Positions 52,901 to 56,685 of a stretch of 64,000 bases of DNA are shown here, one piece after another (positions within the stretch are counted from its first letter, which is position 1; each line of letters starts with the position of its first letter). Made by a program: the position numbers and the translations under genes. Source of the DNA: Rhinopomastus cyanomelas (Eukaryota > Chordata > Aves > Bucerotiformes > Rhinopomastidae); contig VXBP01000349.1 of assembly GCA_013400115.1 (NCBI GenBank), forward strand, positions 868,001-932,000. The letters run 5' to 3'. The notes below the pieces were generated by a model. The model was not told where the DNA came from and made no database searches. It was given only the letters and a program-made list of their open reading frames with translations.

Positions 52901-54874
52901 TTCCAGTTGCATTTAAAATGTGAACCCTGGAAAATACTAGGGTTTGATGAAATGGTTTCTAGTTCTGCCAACAATAATAATGTGGACAAAATGCTATAAA
53001 ATACATTAAAGACATCAATCCTACATAAAGGATGTAGACAAAGACAAAGCATGCCAAACCTGCCAAGTCCTCCTGCTTTCTAATGTCTTAAAACCTCAAT
53101 TTTCTACATGGCAAAATACAAAAAAGGGGTGTTTACTCAAAATGAACCAACTCAAGTGCCACCAGCAGATGTGTGAGCTCTACCAAAGCTCAACCCATAA
53201 ACCCAGACTCTGCCTTTACAGGTAGAATCATAAAGGCTGAAAGAGACCTCCAAGATCAAGTCCAACTGTTATCCTTCTGTCTCACAGAAATACATGTATA
53301 TTCACTACTATAACGTTAACAGACAACTATTAACTTCAACACTTCTAAGATTTTTCTTAATCAGCGCTCACAGCATCAGTTTGCTTTTCAACACCTCACA
53401 GGCTTGACAAAAAATATTAGTACTGAATGAATGAACAAAGAATGCGTGTAAACTTGTGTTTAACAAGAGTTGGTTTGTGCCTATGGGTTAGCTGATGCTT
53501 CAACTTACTTAGCCATTAAATTAACAAAGCTTGTAAACTAAAAATTAAGACACATTTTAAGGATACATCTTGCCTAGAGAGAAGCCCCAAAACTTATGGC
53601 TTTACTTTCTACAGGAAAACAAGACTACAGTTCTACCTGAGACCAAAGATAACCTGTTGACCCTATAGAAGATGAAGGGAAGGTAAATGAGCTCTCAATC
53701 TCACTTTAAATATGGTTTTTGACAATAAAATTACACAGAACATGTTTTAGAAGCACCAGTTCTCACTAAAAGACATCAAATCCAGTTTATGGATTGATTT
53801 AAAAGGAAAAGTGAAATTATAATTGTTCAGTAGTCAAACAAAAGGCATCTTTGAACATACCCAGCAGGAAGCCAAGTGCTCTGTCTCCAGAAGACTGAAC
53901 CCCAGATGCTGCTGCTGAGGAGAAGATACCTTCCTCCAGCGTGGGGAATTCAGTAAGGTCATTACTGTCACAAGTCAGGCCAAGCTTAGTGTCTGAGGCA
54001 GCGGTTCCACAGCTGGCATCCACTTCTATGGGAAGCTGATACCATGACTCAGCTCCCTAAGAACAGGCAGGGAAGGAAAGAAAAAAAAAGTGCTTGAGCA
54101 CTGAGAAAGTTTTGTAAGAGAGAATTCCAAATAATAACTGAGTTGTGAAATTATGGAATTACTGTCTGATTTGTCTTGAAATAAAGTTCTAGCTACTGAA
54201 ATTCTGAGTTCACACAGATACTGCCTGAGAACCCTAGCCAACTCATTCTTTAAGAGAAGACTTTCAGTTCATGTTCAAATGGAAAGGAATGTGTTTAGTC
54301 CACATAATTCACAGAAGAACTTGTCTTTGGCTTACTGGGGAAGGAATTAAATGGATCCATTTGAATGACGGAAAAGGCACAGATCAGTTTTCAAAGCATG
54401 GAAAGCATATCCATCATTTATAAGGCAAAACACTACTATCAGCAAATATAACTTGTAATTAGACATGATAACATACACAAGAAAGAATTGGTGACAATAT
54501 GTCACAGCTGCCAGTCCCTGTACCTTTTGAAACTCTACTAAGGTGTTAAAAATCGATTTTTCCACATCCAAACTTTGCTACATAATGATAATTTTTGCAC
54601 TGGACTCTTCTCATCATTTGGAAATATAATTTTGTACCAAGTCAGAATTTGCAGAACAAATGTGACTTTATGAAATTGTCAGATTTTCACTCCCACAATC
54701 AGCCTTCAATTAGAATGAAAAGCAAGCCCAGCTCAAAACCGAATTTACAGCAGTTTCCTGACAGATCGCTTCTCCGAGGGAGATCCCACTGGTGACTGAT
54801 GCCTGAGTTTCGCTGCTGCTGCGGCTTAGGGATTCCTCCTTCCAGTCACAACGTGGTGGAGTTGTTGCAAAACG
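1935..54874 (-). CDS. ALMS1: ALMS1 (Alström syndrome protein 1), 18 exons, 5' partial
   Basis: ALMS1 is a very large centrosome and ciliary basal body protein needed for cilium maintenance and related trafficking; its loss causes Alström syndrome in humans (family knowledge). Joining the 18 exons listed here gives 8,196 nt, 2,731 residues plus stop, with all phases consistent. Blocks matching human ALMS1 in order (recalled, not aligned) include FPTLEEGI (first 107 residues), ITFSSRKR and SCVHITL (1362-1928), QPLLLPYKPSGS (1929-1970), SLVERLDRLARVLQNPI (2028-2396), RDVGVTFPTP (2435-2519), PWREPLRE (2520-2601) and HRPDFISRSGER (2602-2662). The last 130 residues form the ALMS motif, known to direct centrosomal localisation. 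The middle is low-complexity, Ser/Glu-rich and poorly conserved. Missing: the N-terminal exon(s). The mammalian tandem-repeat array is absent. Confidence 0.97.
2530..2900 (-). mobile_element. CR1 LINE 3' fragment
   Basis: Minus-orientation CR1, in the same sense as ALMS1. Read on plus it starts with degenerate tail sequence, then 'cacccagtccaagccccctg', 'gcagcctgggccagggctc' and 'cactgggcaccactgagca', diagnostic of the CR1 3' region. Confidence 0.85.
2950..3082 (+). mobile_element. CR1 LINE short 3' fragment
   Basis: Plus orientation. It includes 'tggagcttagggccttggtt' and the tail 'gaattctgtgattctatga'. About 130 bp, heavily 5'-truncated. Confidence 0.85.
3963..4100 (-). mobile_element. CR1 LINE short 3' fragment
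   Basis: Minus orientation. Plus-strand reading begins 'atcatagaatcatagagg' (terminal repeats), then 'aaaagaccttcaaggtcatt' and 'tcagatctccacaactttga'. Confidence 0.85.
4306..4580 (-). mobile_element. CR1 LINE internal/3' fragment
   Basis: Minus orientation. It contains 'cctttcctcagcacagagat', 'gaactggacctgagactgca' and 'ccctactggtcacgttcttc', the CR1 segment between the RT end and the 3'UTR. The typical 3' tail is missing. Confidence 0.75.
5775..5928 (+). mobile_element. CR1 LINE short 3' fragment
   Basis: Plus orientation. It includes 'gtggggacctggcagtgcag', 'gatgatcttaaaggtctttt' and a terminal ATTCTGTGA. Confidence 0.85.
6353..6425 (-). mobile_element. CR1 LINE 3' tail remnant
   Basis: Minus orientation. 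Only about 70 bp remain: the inverted terminal repeat 'atcatagaatcatg', then 'gtttagattagaaggaac' and 'ccagtcctaaccccacc'. Confidence 0.75.
6800..7028 (+). mobile_element. CR1 LINE 3' fragment
   Basis: Plus orientation. It carries 'ggaagaggttgcccagggaa', 'ccatccctggcagtgttc', 'gtgtccctgctcatggcagg' and a terminal 'taattctatga'. It ends 300 bp from the 100-bp ALMS1 exon. Confidence 0.9.
7329..7428 (-). CDS. ALMS1: ALMS1 exon (window exon 17), ALMS motif
   Basis: It encodes IYEQLPEVQKKREEEKRK and the following MEYNSYRLKAQRYKT, nearly identical to the human ALMS C terminus. The acceptor TTCCACTTAAG matches incoming phase 2, so the split arginine CG/G is completed here. The donor is AAAACA/GTGAGT, phase 0. 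The charged helix is part of the centrosome-targeting ALMS motif. Confidence 0.96.
7429..9424. other. ALMS1 intron with CR1 copy, G-run
   Basis: About 2.0-kb intron. A run of ten or more G after a T-run lies at about 7562-7583, and a CR1 copy at 8142-8590 is listed separately. The remaining sequence shows no exon, RNA gene or recognisable repeat. Confidence 0.65.
8142..8590 (+). mobile_element. CR1 LINE fragment
   Basis: Plus orientation. It has 'aaggccacatctggatcact', 'gtgcccagcgacaggacaag' and 'ccatggcccaggctgcccag', then a 3' part that is degraded and lacks a clear terminal repeat. Confidence 0.85.
9425..9488 (-). CDS. ALMS1: ALMS1 64-bp exon (window exon 16), ALMS motif
   Basis: A very short exon encoding GILIREKRRTIPRSEMIQRSKR with its neighbours' split codons. 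SEMIQRSKR matches the human KEMIQRSKR block. The acceptor is TTTCTCTTTAG, phase 1 in; the donor is AAACG/GTAAGG, phase 2 out. It bridges the two flanking ALMS-motif exons in exactly the human order. Confidence 0.94.
9761..9944 (-). CDS. ALMS1: ALMS1 exon (window exon 15), core of ALMS motif
   Basis: It encodes EALAMHRPDFISRSGERVKH and LKLVMEERKIQSELQAQREE, the signature of the ALMS domain (also present in CEP295 and C10orf90, but here closest to ALMS1). The acceptor is CATCCCACCTCAG, phase 0; the donor is CAGAGAG/GTACTT, phase 1. The ORF runs past the donor into the intron without any conserved sequence. Confidence 0.97.
10077..10756 (+). mobile_element. CR1 LINE 3' fragment (680 bp)
   Basis: Plus orientation. 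One continuous copy from the last part of ORF2 ('agaccaactgtatcctgagc') through 'gagggtgctgagtcactgga' and 'ggctgcccagggaggtggtg' to a terminal 'tgtgattctatgg'. Stops interrupt the ORF2 remnant. It begins about 130 bp upstream (gene sense) of the acceptor of exon 9761-9944. Confidence 0.95.
10964..11060 (-). mobile_element. CR1 LINE tail fragment near splice donor
   Basis: Minus orientation. The inverted terminal repeat 'tcacagaatcacagaatga' is followed by 'ttggattggaagggacctta'. The 5' truncation point is about 38 bp inside the intron from the donor of exon 11098-11342. Confidence 0.85.
11098..11342 (-). CDS. ALMS1: ALMS1 exon (window exon 14)
   Basis: It encodes GISWFVQAEDLKSESRKEN, then GPGSSWFKPWTNTKPWREPL and DRPSRPFVKLTLQ. 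These match the human VSWFVPVEN, GPGISWFEP..TRPWREPLRE and RPFVRATLQ blocks. The acceptor is GGTCTTTGAACAG (phase 1); the donor is CTTCAG/GTAAAG (phase 0). It lies immediately N-terminal to the ALMS motif. Confidence 0.96.
12404..12658 (-). CDS. ALMS1: ALMS1 exon (window exon 13)
   Basis: It encodes GDLEIVNSATKRNTRDVGVT, FPTPRPSQ and a basic tail ending LHQPQG. The human equivalent is GNLEIVNGAKKHTRDVGITF. The acceptor is TTTTCAACTACAG. The chosen donor CCACAAG/GTCAGT is the only one giving phase 1 to fit the next exon; an earlier AAG/GTACAG would shift the frame. Both flanking phases are 1, so this 255-bp exon could be skipped in frame. Confidence 0.92.
13230..13520. repeat. AT-rich low-complexity repeat (ATATAA-like)
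   Basis: Degenerate runs of ATATATAAA, TAAATATATA and related words over about 290 bp in an ALMS1 intron. They are interrupted by a CR1 tail remnant at 13398-13445. It reads as an imperfect AT microsatellite. Confidence 0.85.
13398..13445 (-). mobile_element. CR1 LINE tail remnant within AT repeat
   Basis: Minus orientation. 'atcacagaatcacaaaacat' then 'aaggattggaagggacctcg'. Only about 48 bp, with AT repeat on both sides. Confidence 0.75.
13861..14175 (+). mobile_element. CR1 LINE 3' fragment
   Basis: Plus orientation. 'ggaacaggctgcccagggag' is followed by 'gaaatctggagcctggggcc', 'gaaggtcttgtccaacctaa' and a degenerate terminal repeat. Confidence 0.9.
14353..14467 (-). CDS. ALMS1: ALMS1 exon (window exon 12)
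   Basis: It encodes NTTSRSWDSTSTSSSSWVPS, SALWNKRRTQMLHKGVQAG. It corresponds to the human Ser-rich SISSSASSF segment and CNKQNVHMLNKGIQAG. The acceptor is TTTTTTTCCTAG (phase 0); the donor is CAAGCAG/GTAGGT (phase 1). The match is moderate, but both phases and neighbours agree. Confidence 0.9.
14545..15162 (+). mobile_element. CR1 LINE 3' fragment (620 bp)
   Basis: Plus orientation. It starts in the end of the RT-encoding part ('tttgctgatggtacagatct') and runs to 'cttccaaccccaccagtctt' and a terminal 'agattctgtga'. It is internally rearranged: the usual 'ctgcccagggaggtggtgga' block is missing between 'aagcaatagctc' and 'cagaggtcccttccaac'. Confidence 0.9.
15730..17742 (+). mobile_element. 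Outer CR1 LINE, split by a younger CR1
   Basis: The 5' part is 15730-16308 ('gtgtccccaggtggccaaga' to 'gatgatcttcaagg') and the 3' part is 17707-17742 ('aaggtctcttccaaccaaag' to 'gattctatgattctg'). The two halves join into one normal CR1 3' end if 16309-17706 is removed. AAGG is present at both edges (16305-16308 and 17707-17710). Confidence 0.9.
16309..17706 (+). mobile_element. Inner CR1 LINE with reverse-transcriptase remnant
   Basis: A 5'-truncated CR1 of about 1.4 kb. One reading frame shows RT segments: GKVMEHI, FIKGRSC and the YLDF..AFDT region (16309-16719). A second ORF (16768-16992) has GPSLFNIFIDDL and the FADDTKLG catalytic motif. Sequence between the FDT and the later WRLV/TSGG block is shortened compared with intact CR1 RT, so the copy is dead. 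A third stretch (16999-17439) is the ORF2 C-terminal region. It ends 'agtgattctgtg'. Confidence 0.95.
19316..19382 (+). mobile_element. CR1 LINE tail remnant
   Basis: Plus orientation. 'accatggcagggtgttggaa', 'ctagatgatctctagagtcc' and 'ccaacttaaaccattttgtg'. About 65 bp; it lies about 100 bp past the donor of exon 19487-20592. Confidence 0.8.
19487..20592 (-). CDS. ALMS1: ALMS1 exon (window exon 11), 1,106 bp
   Basis: It encodes residues 2028-2396 of the in-window product. Matches to human ALMS1 in order: ARFYIHHP-like STRFYLQHPPP, SLDELWMKFLERQKSHQQ, LSLVERLDRLARVLQNPIKL, STIDTARLIRAFGHGRVRVS and PRLSQLYSTIDHQKS. The acceptor is CCTCTCTTCTAG (phase 1); the donor is ACCCAG/GTACGT (phase 0). 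This is the counterpart of the large human exon 16. A CR1 tail sits just upstream of the acceptor (see 20613-20662). Confidence 0.97.
20613..20662 (-). mobile_element. CR1 LINE tail abutting a splice acceptor
   Basis: Minus orientation, gene sense. Plus reading 'tcatagaatcattaaggttg' then 'ggtcatcaagtcc'. The CR1 terminal repeat ends about 23 nt upstream of the acceptor AG of exon 19487-20592. The polypyrimidine tract TCTTTTCCTCTCTTCTAG follows directly. Confidence 0.85.
21928..22118 (+). mobile_element. CR1 LINE 3' fragment
   Basis: Plus orientation. 'tttgaacaggctgcccaagg', 'ggagatctggagctcagggc', 'gaaggtcttttccaatctaa' and a terminal 'actctatga'. Confidence 0.9.
23790..24230 (+). mobile_element. 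CR1 LINE 3' fragment
   Basis: Plus orientation. It runs from 'gaaggggctggagcacaacc' to a terminal 'tggttctgtgattctatga'. It contains a small internal repeat of 'aggggagg-ttgtgccagg'. It ends about 105 bp past the donor side of exon 24335-24505. Confidence 0.9.
24335..24505 (-). CDS. ALMS1: ALMS1 exon (window exon 10)
   Basis: It encodes GLNDTLPPRFLANMFTSRAD, SPPDSLAVEHKEGISSKRAK, PKLAWAEEQMVPPEAFPG. The human counterpart has a similar start and IKHKEGIYSKR. The acceptor is TTCTCTGCAG and the donor is TTTCCCAG/GTATCT, both phase 1. The exon is symmetric (171 bp) and could be an in-frame cassette. Confidence 0.92.
24600..25224 (+). mobile_element. CR1 LINE 3' fragment with internal duplication
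   Basis: Plus orientation, closely related to the copies at 10077-10756 and 36070-36533. It holds a 41-bp tandem duplication (24780-24820 and 24821-24862: 'gaacaggctaagggaa' through 'cagcttgga'). Terminal 'tgtgattccatgattctttg'. Confidence 0.93.
26134..26259 (-). CDS. ALMS1: ALMS1 exon (window exon 9)
   Basis: It encodes DQPLLLPYKPSGSSDMYYVP, YLKPGAKMSSAESRTGAESS, HSG. The human block QPLLLPYKPSGSTKMYYVP is almost identical. The acceptor is TTTCATCCCACAG; the donor is CACTCAG/GTACTT. Both phases are 1, so the exon is symmetric at 126 bp. Confidence 0.96.
26305..26420 (-). mobile_element. CR1 LINE 3' fragment near acceptor
   Basis: Minus orientation, gene sense. Plus reading 'ggaatcatttaggttggaaa', then 'ccaaccattaatccagctgt' and 'aaggccaccactaaactatg'. 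Its 3' end is about 45 nt upstream of the acceptor of exon 26134-26259. Confidence 0.85.
26982..27733 (-). mobile_element. CR1 LINE fragment (750 bp)
   Basis: Minus orientation. Plus reading from 'ggggttggaagggatgtatg' and 'cacccagtccaaccccctgc' to 'ttttgtaccatctgcaaact', the complement of the RT FADD region. It is 5'-truncated 64 bp past the donor of exon 27797-29498. Confidence 0.94.
27797..29498 (-). CDS. ALMS1: ALMS1 exon (window exon 8), 1,702 bp
   Basis: It encodes residues 1362-1928, Ser/Thr/Glu-rich and mostly divergent. Matches to human ALMS1: QITSITFSSRKR, PTKKVLSCVHITLSSK and STQITTESPEKITFSAEIYV. These occur in the human order, the last just before QPLLLPYKPSGS. The acceptor is GTTGTTTTTCAG (phase 0); the donor is GCAGAGGG/GTGAGC (phase 1). 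The open frame continues about 110 bp into the intron but becomes CR1 sequence there. Confidence 0.95.
29927..30010 (-). mobile_element. Degenerate CR1-like tail
   Basis: Plus reading 'ctggcagagacctctgcaag' then 'cctgacctcttgctcagagt' resembles an older CR1 type, similar to 62505-62760 in this window. Weak. Confidence 0.5.
30630..30720 (-). mobile_element. CR1 LINE tail remnant
   Basis: Minus orientation. 'caaagaatctctttggttgg' and 'agagacctttaaaatcctca' resemble the CR1 terminal region, then homology fades. Confidence 0.6.
31690..32083 (+). mobile_element. CR1 LINE 3' fragment, distinct subfamily
   Basis: Plus orientation. 'cagggcttaaagtggctgat', 'acaggacaagggatgatggt', 'atgtccctgctcactgcagg' and a terminal 'ctatgattctatgattt'. 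It is the same subfamily as 56245-56685. Confidence 0.92.
32757..32943 (-). mobile_element. CR1 LINE 3' fragment (first of a head-to-tail pair)
   Basis: Minus orientation. 'caatcattagggattggaag', 'caggatcacctagaccaagt' and 'gggcagcctgttccagtgct', ending 'gtgaagaagtt' at its truncated 5' end, where the next copy starts. Confidence 0.92.
32944..33140 (-). mobile_element. CR1 LINE 3' fragment (second of pair)
   Basis: Minus orientation. 'agctcattgagtccaaccat', 'ctccagatctccatgacttt' and 'gggcagcctgttccaaggcc'. It belongs to a different CR1 subtype from the neighbour it directly abuts. Confidence 0.9.
33890..34700 (-). mobile_element. CR1 LINE fragment (810 bp)
   Basis: Minus orientation. It extends from the 3'UTR ('ccccagcactgccaggtcct') through 'tccttttctccagtttaatc' into the RT-coding end ('aacttggtgtcatctgcaaa', complement of the FADD-motif region, about 34427-34446) and beyond. 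The ORF is broken. Confidence 0.92.
36070..36533 (+). mobile_element. CR1 LINE 3' fragment
   Basis: Plus orientation. From 'gcgagtccagaggaggccac' through 'ggttgcccagggacattgtg' to 'ccattctatgattctgtga'. Nearly collinear with 24600-25224 but without its 41-bp duplication. Confidence 0.95.
37191..37321 (-). CDS. ALMS1: ALMS1 exon (window exon 7)
   Basis: It encodes WVKLKLPGCSQEPVADWTEE, DQRRVEEIKAELLRSAKKSA, LAK. It matches the human EDDRRKVEEIKAELF helix in position. The acceptor is TTCTCTGTGTAG (phase 1); the donor is GCCAAG/GTACAA (phase 0), a fairly weak donor. The charged segment is probably helical. Confidence 0.93.
37590..37835 (+). mobile_element. CR1 LINE 3' fragment with 44-bp tandem duplication
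   Basis: Plus orientation. The 'ccatcaggctttgaaacagg' segment is duplicated in tandem (37625-37668 and 37669-37712), with a few differences. Then 'gatctggagcttagggccat' and a degenerate end. Confidence 0.9.
37905..38310 (-). mobile_element. CR1 LINE 3' fragment
   Basis: Minus orientation. 'gcttaggttggaaaggacat', 'gagatcatccagtcccaaca', 'gggcagcctgttccagggcc' and 'aaggctgctataaggtccca'. It lies between two plus-strand CR1 copies, making an inverted cluster. Confidence 0.93.
38409..38597 (+). mobile_element. CR1 LINE 3' end fused to an ALMS1 splice donor
   Basis: Plus orientation, antisense to ALMS1. 'gcactggaacaggctgccca', 'gggattggactagatgatct', 'aaggtcccttccaatcccta' and a terminal 'atgattctatgatt' ending at 38597. 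The next two bases (38598-38599) are the complement of the donor GT of exon 38600-39769. Confidence 0.95.
38600..39769 (-). CDS. ALMS1: ALMS1 exon (window exon 6), 1,170 bp
   Basis: It encodes residues 928-1317. Start KSLSDVGITQMSYYRSVSVP; human-like blocks are SLKDINKLLAKIRDIATRQC, RSEPEGCSTVTPGINQP, then GDDSSSGDSLAIRVKKLLR and GEEERKSRG. The acceptor is TTGTTTTCTAG. The donor CACGAG/GTAATC lacks the usual +5 G, and its intron side from +3 onward is CR1 sequence. Phases are 1 and 1, so skipping would remove 390 codons without a frameshift. Confidence 0.95.
40017..40200 (-). mobile_element. CR1 LINE 3' fragment
   Basis: Minus orientation. 'gacacaatcacagactggtt', 'cggaagggaccttgaaagct' and 'ccaaccccctgcagtgagca'; same subfamily as 31690-32083, opposite strand. 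Confidence 0.88.
40816..41011 (+). mobile_element. CR1 LINE 3' fragment
   Basis: Plus orientation. 'ggaacaggctgcccaggaag', 'gtgtccctgcccatgccagg' and a terminal 'gtgagtctgtgattct'. Confidence 0.93.
41137..41265 (-). mobile_element. CR1 LINE 3' fragment
   Basis: Minus orientation. 'ccatagaaccatttaggtta', 'gtcccaaggccatcactaaa' and 'aacatgtccaagaatgggga'. About 55 bp past the donor of exon 41322-41484. Confidence 0.85.
41322..41484 (-). CDS. ALMS1: ALMS1 exon (window exon 5)
   Basis: It encodes IYLRNLGIDQSPGTILMPFV, PRGPIREVELSPSELRTLKY, STDTLKRTMQQPPQG. The acceptor is TTCTTTTGCCAG (phase 0); the donor is CCACAAG/GTATGT (phase 1). The sequence looks strongly constrained (no low complexity, clean splice sites). 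I cannot point with confidence to the matching human segment; it may be conserved in non-mammals and lost or very divergent in human. Confidence 0.9.
42308..42995 (-). mobile_element. CR1 LINE fragment (690 bp)
   Basis: Minus orientation. 'agaatcacagaattgttcat', 'gggcagcctgttccaaggcc', 'cactagtgcccagtacacgg' and 'ctgtttgccttaccaccc'. It covers the end of ORF2 and the 3'UTR, with stops. Confidence 0.94.
44080..44232 (+). mobile_element. CR1 LINE short 3' fragment
   Basis: Plus orientation. 'ccatccctggaagtgttcga', 'gtgtccctgcccatggcaca' and a terminal 'gcgattccatgat'. Confidence 0.9.
44395..45066 (+). mobile_element. CR1 LINE 3' fragment (670 bp)
   Basis: Plus orientation. 'cagtgtgctcaggtggccaa', 'ctggggtcagttttgggtcc', 'ggaacaggctacccagtgta' and 'ctttcccaacctgaacaagt'. 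It ends 127 bp past the donor of exon 45193-47371. Confidence 0.93.
45193..47371 (-). CDS. ALMS1: ALMS1 large exon (window exon 4), 2,179 bp
   Basis: It encodes residues 147-873 and sits where mammalian exon 8 sits, right after the FIPLR-G junction (human FAPLR-G). The protein is acidic and Ser/Lys-rich, with short better-ordered stretches such as RIQSLPSLSFLEKVRTWNV and NVFVLDEAIAQLLKEDLNSL. I see none of the 47-residue tandem repeats (EEALKVSA..GPADQKTG type) that fill the 6-kb mammalian exon. The acceptor is TTCTTACCTGTTACAG (phase 2); the donor is ATCCCA/GTAAGT (phase 0). Confidence 0.95.
47372..48627. other. ALMS1 intron (1.3 kb)
   Basis: AT-rich unique sequence from 47372 to 48057, with two near-identical 'tccttaaaggatataa' units at about 47692-47730. 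A CR1 piece follows at 48070-48345. No exon was found. Confidence 0.65.
48070..48345 (-). mobile_element. CR1 LINE composite fragment
   Basis: Minus orientation. The 3'UTR part ('ccccagcactgccaggtccc', 48070-48212) jumps directly to an RT-region segment ('ttgctaatctccagttaact', 'ctctgccagctccctcagta', 48213-48345). It is therefore an internally deleted copy or two adjacent pieces. Confidence 0.8.
48628..48745 (-). CDS. ALMS1: ALMS1 exon (window exon 3)
   Basis: It encodes DTQDSRFALRPPLLMCLLRG, QRFFDETLFQRSEVDFIPLR with split codons at both ends. The human counterpart reads like IQDSFASPDLPLLTCLTQDQ...LFHQSELSFAPLR. The acceptor is TTATTTTTAACAG (phase 1); the donor is CCTTAAG/GTAGGT (phase 2). 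Confidence 0.95.
49963..50046 (+). mobile_element. CR1 LINE tail remnant
   Basis: Plus orientation. 'agctgatcctgctctggcag', 'gggggattggattagataat', 'aggtcccttccaatccctaa' and a terminal 'tgttctgtga'. Confidence 0.88.
51195..51542 (+). mobile_element. CR1 LINE 3' fragment
   Basis: Plus orientation. 'gtctcttctcacaaggaaca', 'ggaacaggctgcccagggag', 'tggagcttagggccatggtt' and a terminal 'atgattcaatgattcca'. Confidence 0.93.
52320..52510 (-). promoter_or_regulatory. Candidate intronic regulatory segment (CRE + TATA)
   Basis: The segment has more CpGs than nearby intron, a palindromic cAMP response element TGACGTCA (52358-52365), and on the minus strand a TATAAAG box (52483-52489) flanked by GGCGCG. 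Start of transcription would be predicted near 52455 in the gene's sense. It is inferred from motifs only; no transcript evidence is available, and a chance match is possible. Confidence 0.3.
53222..53275 (-). mobile_element. CR1 LINE tail remnant
   Basis: Minus orientation. 'agaatcataaaggctgaaag' and 'agacctccaagatcaagtcc'. Only about 50 bp. Confidence 0.75.
53861..54056 (-). CDS. ALMS1: ALMS1 exon (window exon 2)
   Basis: It encodes GAESWYQLPIEVDASCGTAA, then NDLTEFPTLEEGIFSS and SGDRALGFLL. It matches human TESWHCLPQEMD and EVTDFPSLEEGIL in order. The acceptor is TTCCCTGCCTGTTCTTAG (phase 0); the donor is CTGCTGG/GTATGT (phase 1). Confidence 0.94.
54749..54874 (-). CDS. ALMS1: ALMS1 exon (window exon 1), first exon identified
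   Basis: A 126-bp, phase 0/0 exon encoding RFATTPPRCDWKEESLSRSS, SETQASVTSGISLGEAICQE, TA. It joins in frame to GAESWYQLP. The acceptor is TTTCAAAACCTTTTAG; the donor GCT/GTAAAT is weak-ish. Similarity to human is slight, so this call rests on splice sites, phase and position. The true N terminus lies further upstream and was not found. Confidence 0.72.
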
Positions 54875-55926
54875 CTAAAAGGTTTTGAAACAGAAAATCA
54901 TTTATTGGTTTGATTCAGCACAGGTAGAGATTTAAGTAATGGACAATAAAATATATTCAATTCTCAAGCCAACCTCAACACCAAATCTTGGGCATCCACC
55001 TCAACACGTGACCTAAATTCCATCCATAGTCCCAAAACGCAACAAAAAGGGGTGGGGGAAGGTGTATTTGCTGCTTTAGAACCTACAAATCGGCAGGTGT
55101 GATTTTCTGCGGATTACCCGGTCACTTCTGAGGGCCAGGTATTTATTTATTGTTCCAAATCACCAAACAAGACTCACTCCCTTGATCAAAGTCAGGTTCT
55201 AGCATCAATCATGTCCAATTTATTCATAGGGATTGTTGCAGTTTTTCATAAGGTGTTTTTTTTTCCCTTTTTTATTACAAACATAAGGTTTTTACTTCTA
55301 TAAGTGTTGTTAACTACATATTAAAAGCTTTTTTTTTTTGTAAACATCTTTCAAATGGATTTCTAGGTTGTCATTTAGCTGGCCCTGACATCATTTGAGA
55401 GCATGAATTGAGTAGAAAACCAAACTGCTGCCTGGAATACCAGCTGTAACCTCATTTTATTTTCCCACACAAGGGAGCAGAGATTCTGAAGTCGGAATGA
55501 AATTTCTCCAATATCCCATGCCTGAGGTCACAGTGAAGTCTATCAGCTCCCTCAGACATGAAGGCTAGACAGGTTTAAACACAAAAGTACAGAGCTGAGA
55601 AAAAAGGTATTTCTGAAACACCAAAATTCAGCCCAAACAAAAATGTTCCAGGAAAGTGGTAAAAAACCCCTGAAAAGCTGGAGGATATCAGGTAAAACTA
55701 TTAACATATCGATTTAACATGAATGCTCAATCAGAAGAAAGACTTGTAGCTCTGTCACCTCTTGAATATCCTTCCCTGCCTTCACCCACTTCCTCATGGC
55801 ATCTCTAGTTCAAATTTAATTCACCAATAATTATTTTTGTAAAGCAAGTGACCTTCAGAGGTATTTTCCAGTAACAGAGGATAGGGTCAATGGAAAGCAG
55901 GAAATAGATTTCCTAGGAACCTGCCT

Positions 55927-56008
55927 ACAGTCATGGTTCAGCCCATTGGTTAACGGTTGGACTCAATGATCTTACAGGTCTTTTCCAATCTGAAGAATTC
56001 TATGATTA
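55927..56008 (+). mobile_element. CR1 LINE tail remnant
   Basis: Plus orientation. 'ggttaacggttggactcaat', 'gatcttacaggtcttttcca' and a terminal 'gaattctatgatt'. Confidence 0.88.
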
Positions 56009-56244
56009 ATTGTGATACTACTGTTTATGTGCCTTCAGTTATGAAGTCCTCCAGCAACTACTATTACCCACTAAATTGACACCTAGATCTGCTTCAGTCT
56101 TCTGATGCACTACAAGGCTGTAAAGGATGGGAATGAAAGCTTAAAAATGTATTTTACTCATGTATGACAAGTCTGTTAGTCCACTCCAAGTTTACTCCTG
56201 ACTACAGCACCTCAGCTGAATATGGTTCTTAGACAAAACATCTT

Positions 56245-56685
56245 GGCACAGCAGAGACCTGGAGCTGGTAGAGCAGACCCAGAGGAGGCCTCAGAAATGC
56301 TGCTCTGAGGCCAGGCTGTGAGAGTTGGTGGGGGTTCAGCTGCAGCAGAGAAGCTAGGGAGACCTTAGCGTGGCCTTTCAGGGCTTAAAGAGGCCAACAA
56401 GAAAGACAGGAGGGACTTTTTATCAGGGGCTGCTGTGACAGGACAAGGGGTGATGGTTAAACCATAAAAGAGATTCAGGCTAGGAATCTTGATGGTGAGG
56501 GTGGTGAGACTATGTCCCACATTGCCCAGATTGATGGGAGAATCCTCATTCCTGGAACCATTCTAGGTCAGGTTGGAGCTTGGGCCTTTCAGCAACCTTC
56601 TCTAGTTGCAGATGTCCCTGCTCACTGTAGGGGTTTGGGCTGGATGAGCTTTGAATGTCCCTTCCCACACAAACCCCTATGTGAT
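56245..56685 (+). mobile_element. CR1 LINE 3' fragment, distinct subfamily
   Basis: Plus orientation. 'cagggcttaaagaggccaac', 'gacaggacaaggggtgatgg', 'atgtccctgctcactgtagg' and a degenerate terminal repeat. Sister of 31690-32083. Confidence 0.9.

Larger units (their letters stand above)
48746..53860. other. ALMS1 intron (5.1 kb)
   Basis: It contains CR1 pieces at 49963-50046, 51195-51542 and 53222-53275, plus a CpG-bearing segment with a CRE and TATA box at 52320-52510. The rest shows no coding evidence. Fewer CR1s sit here than in the 3' introns. Confidence 0.65.
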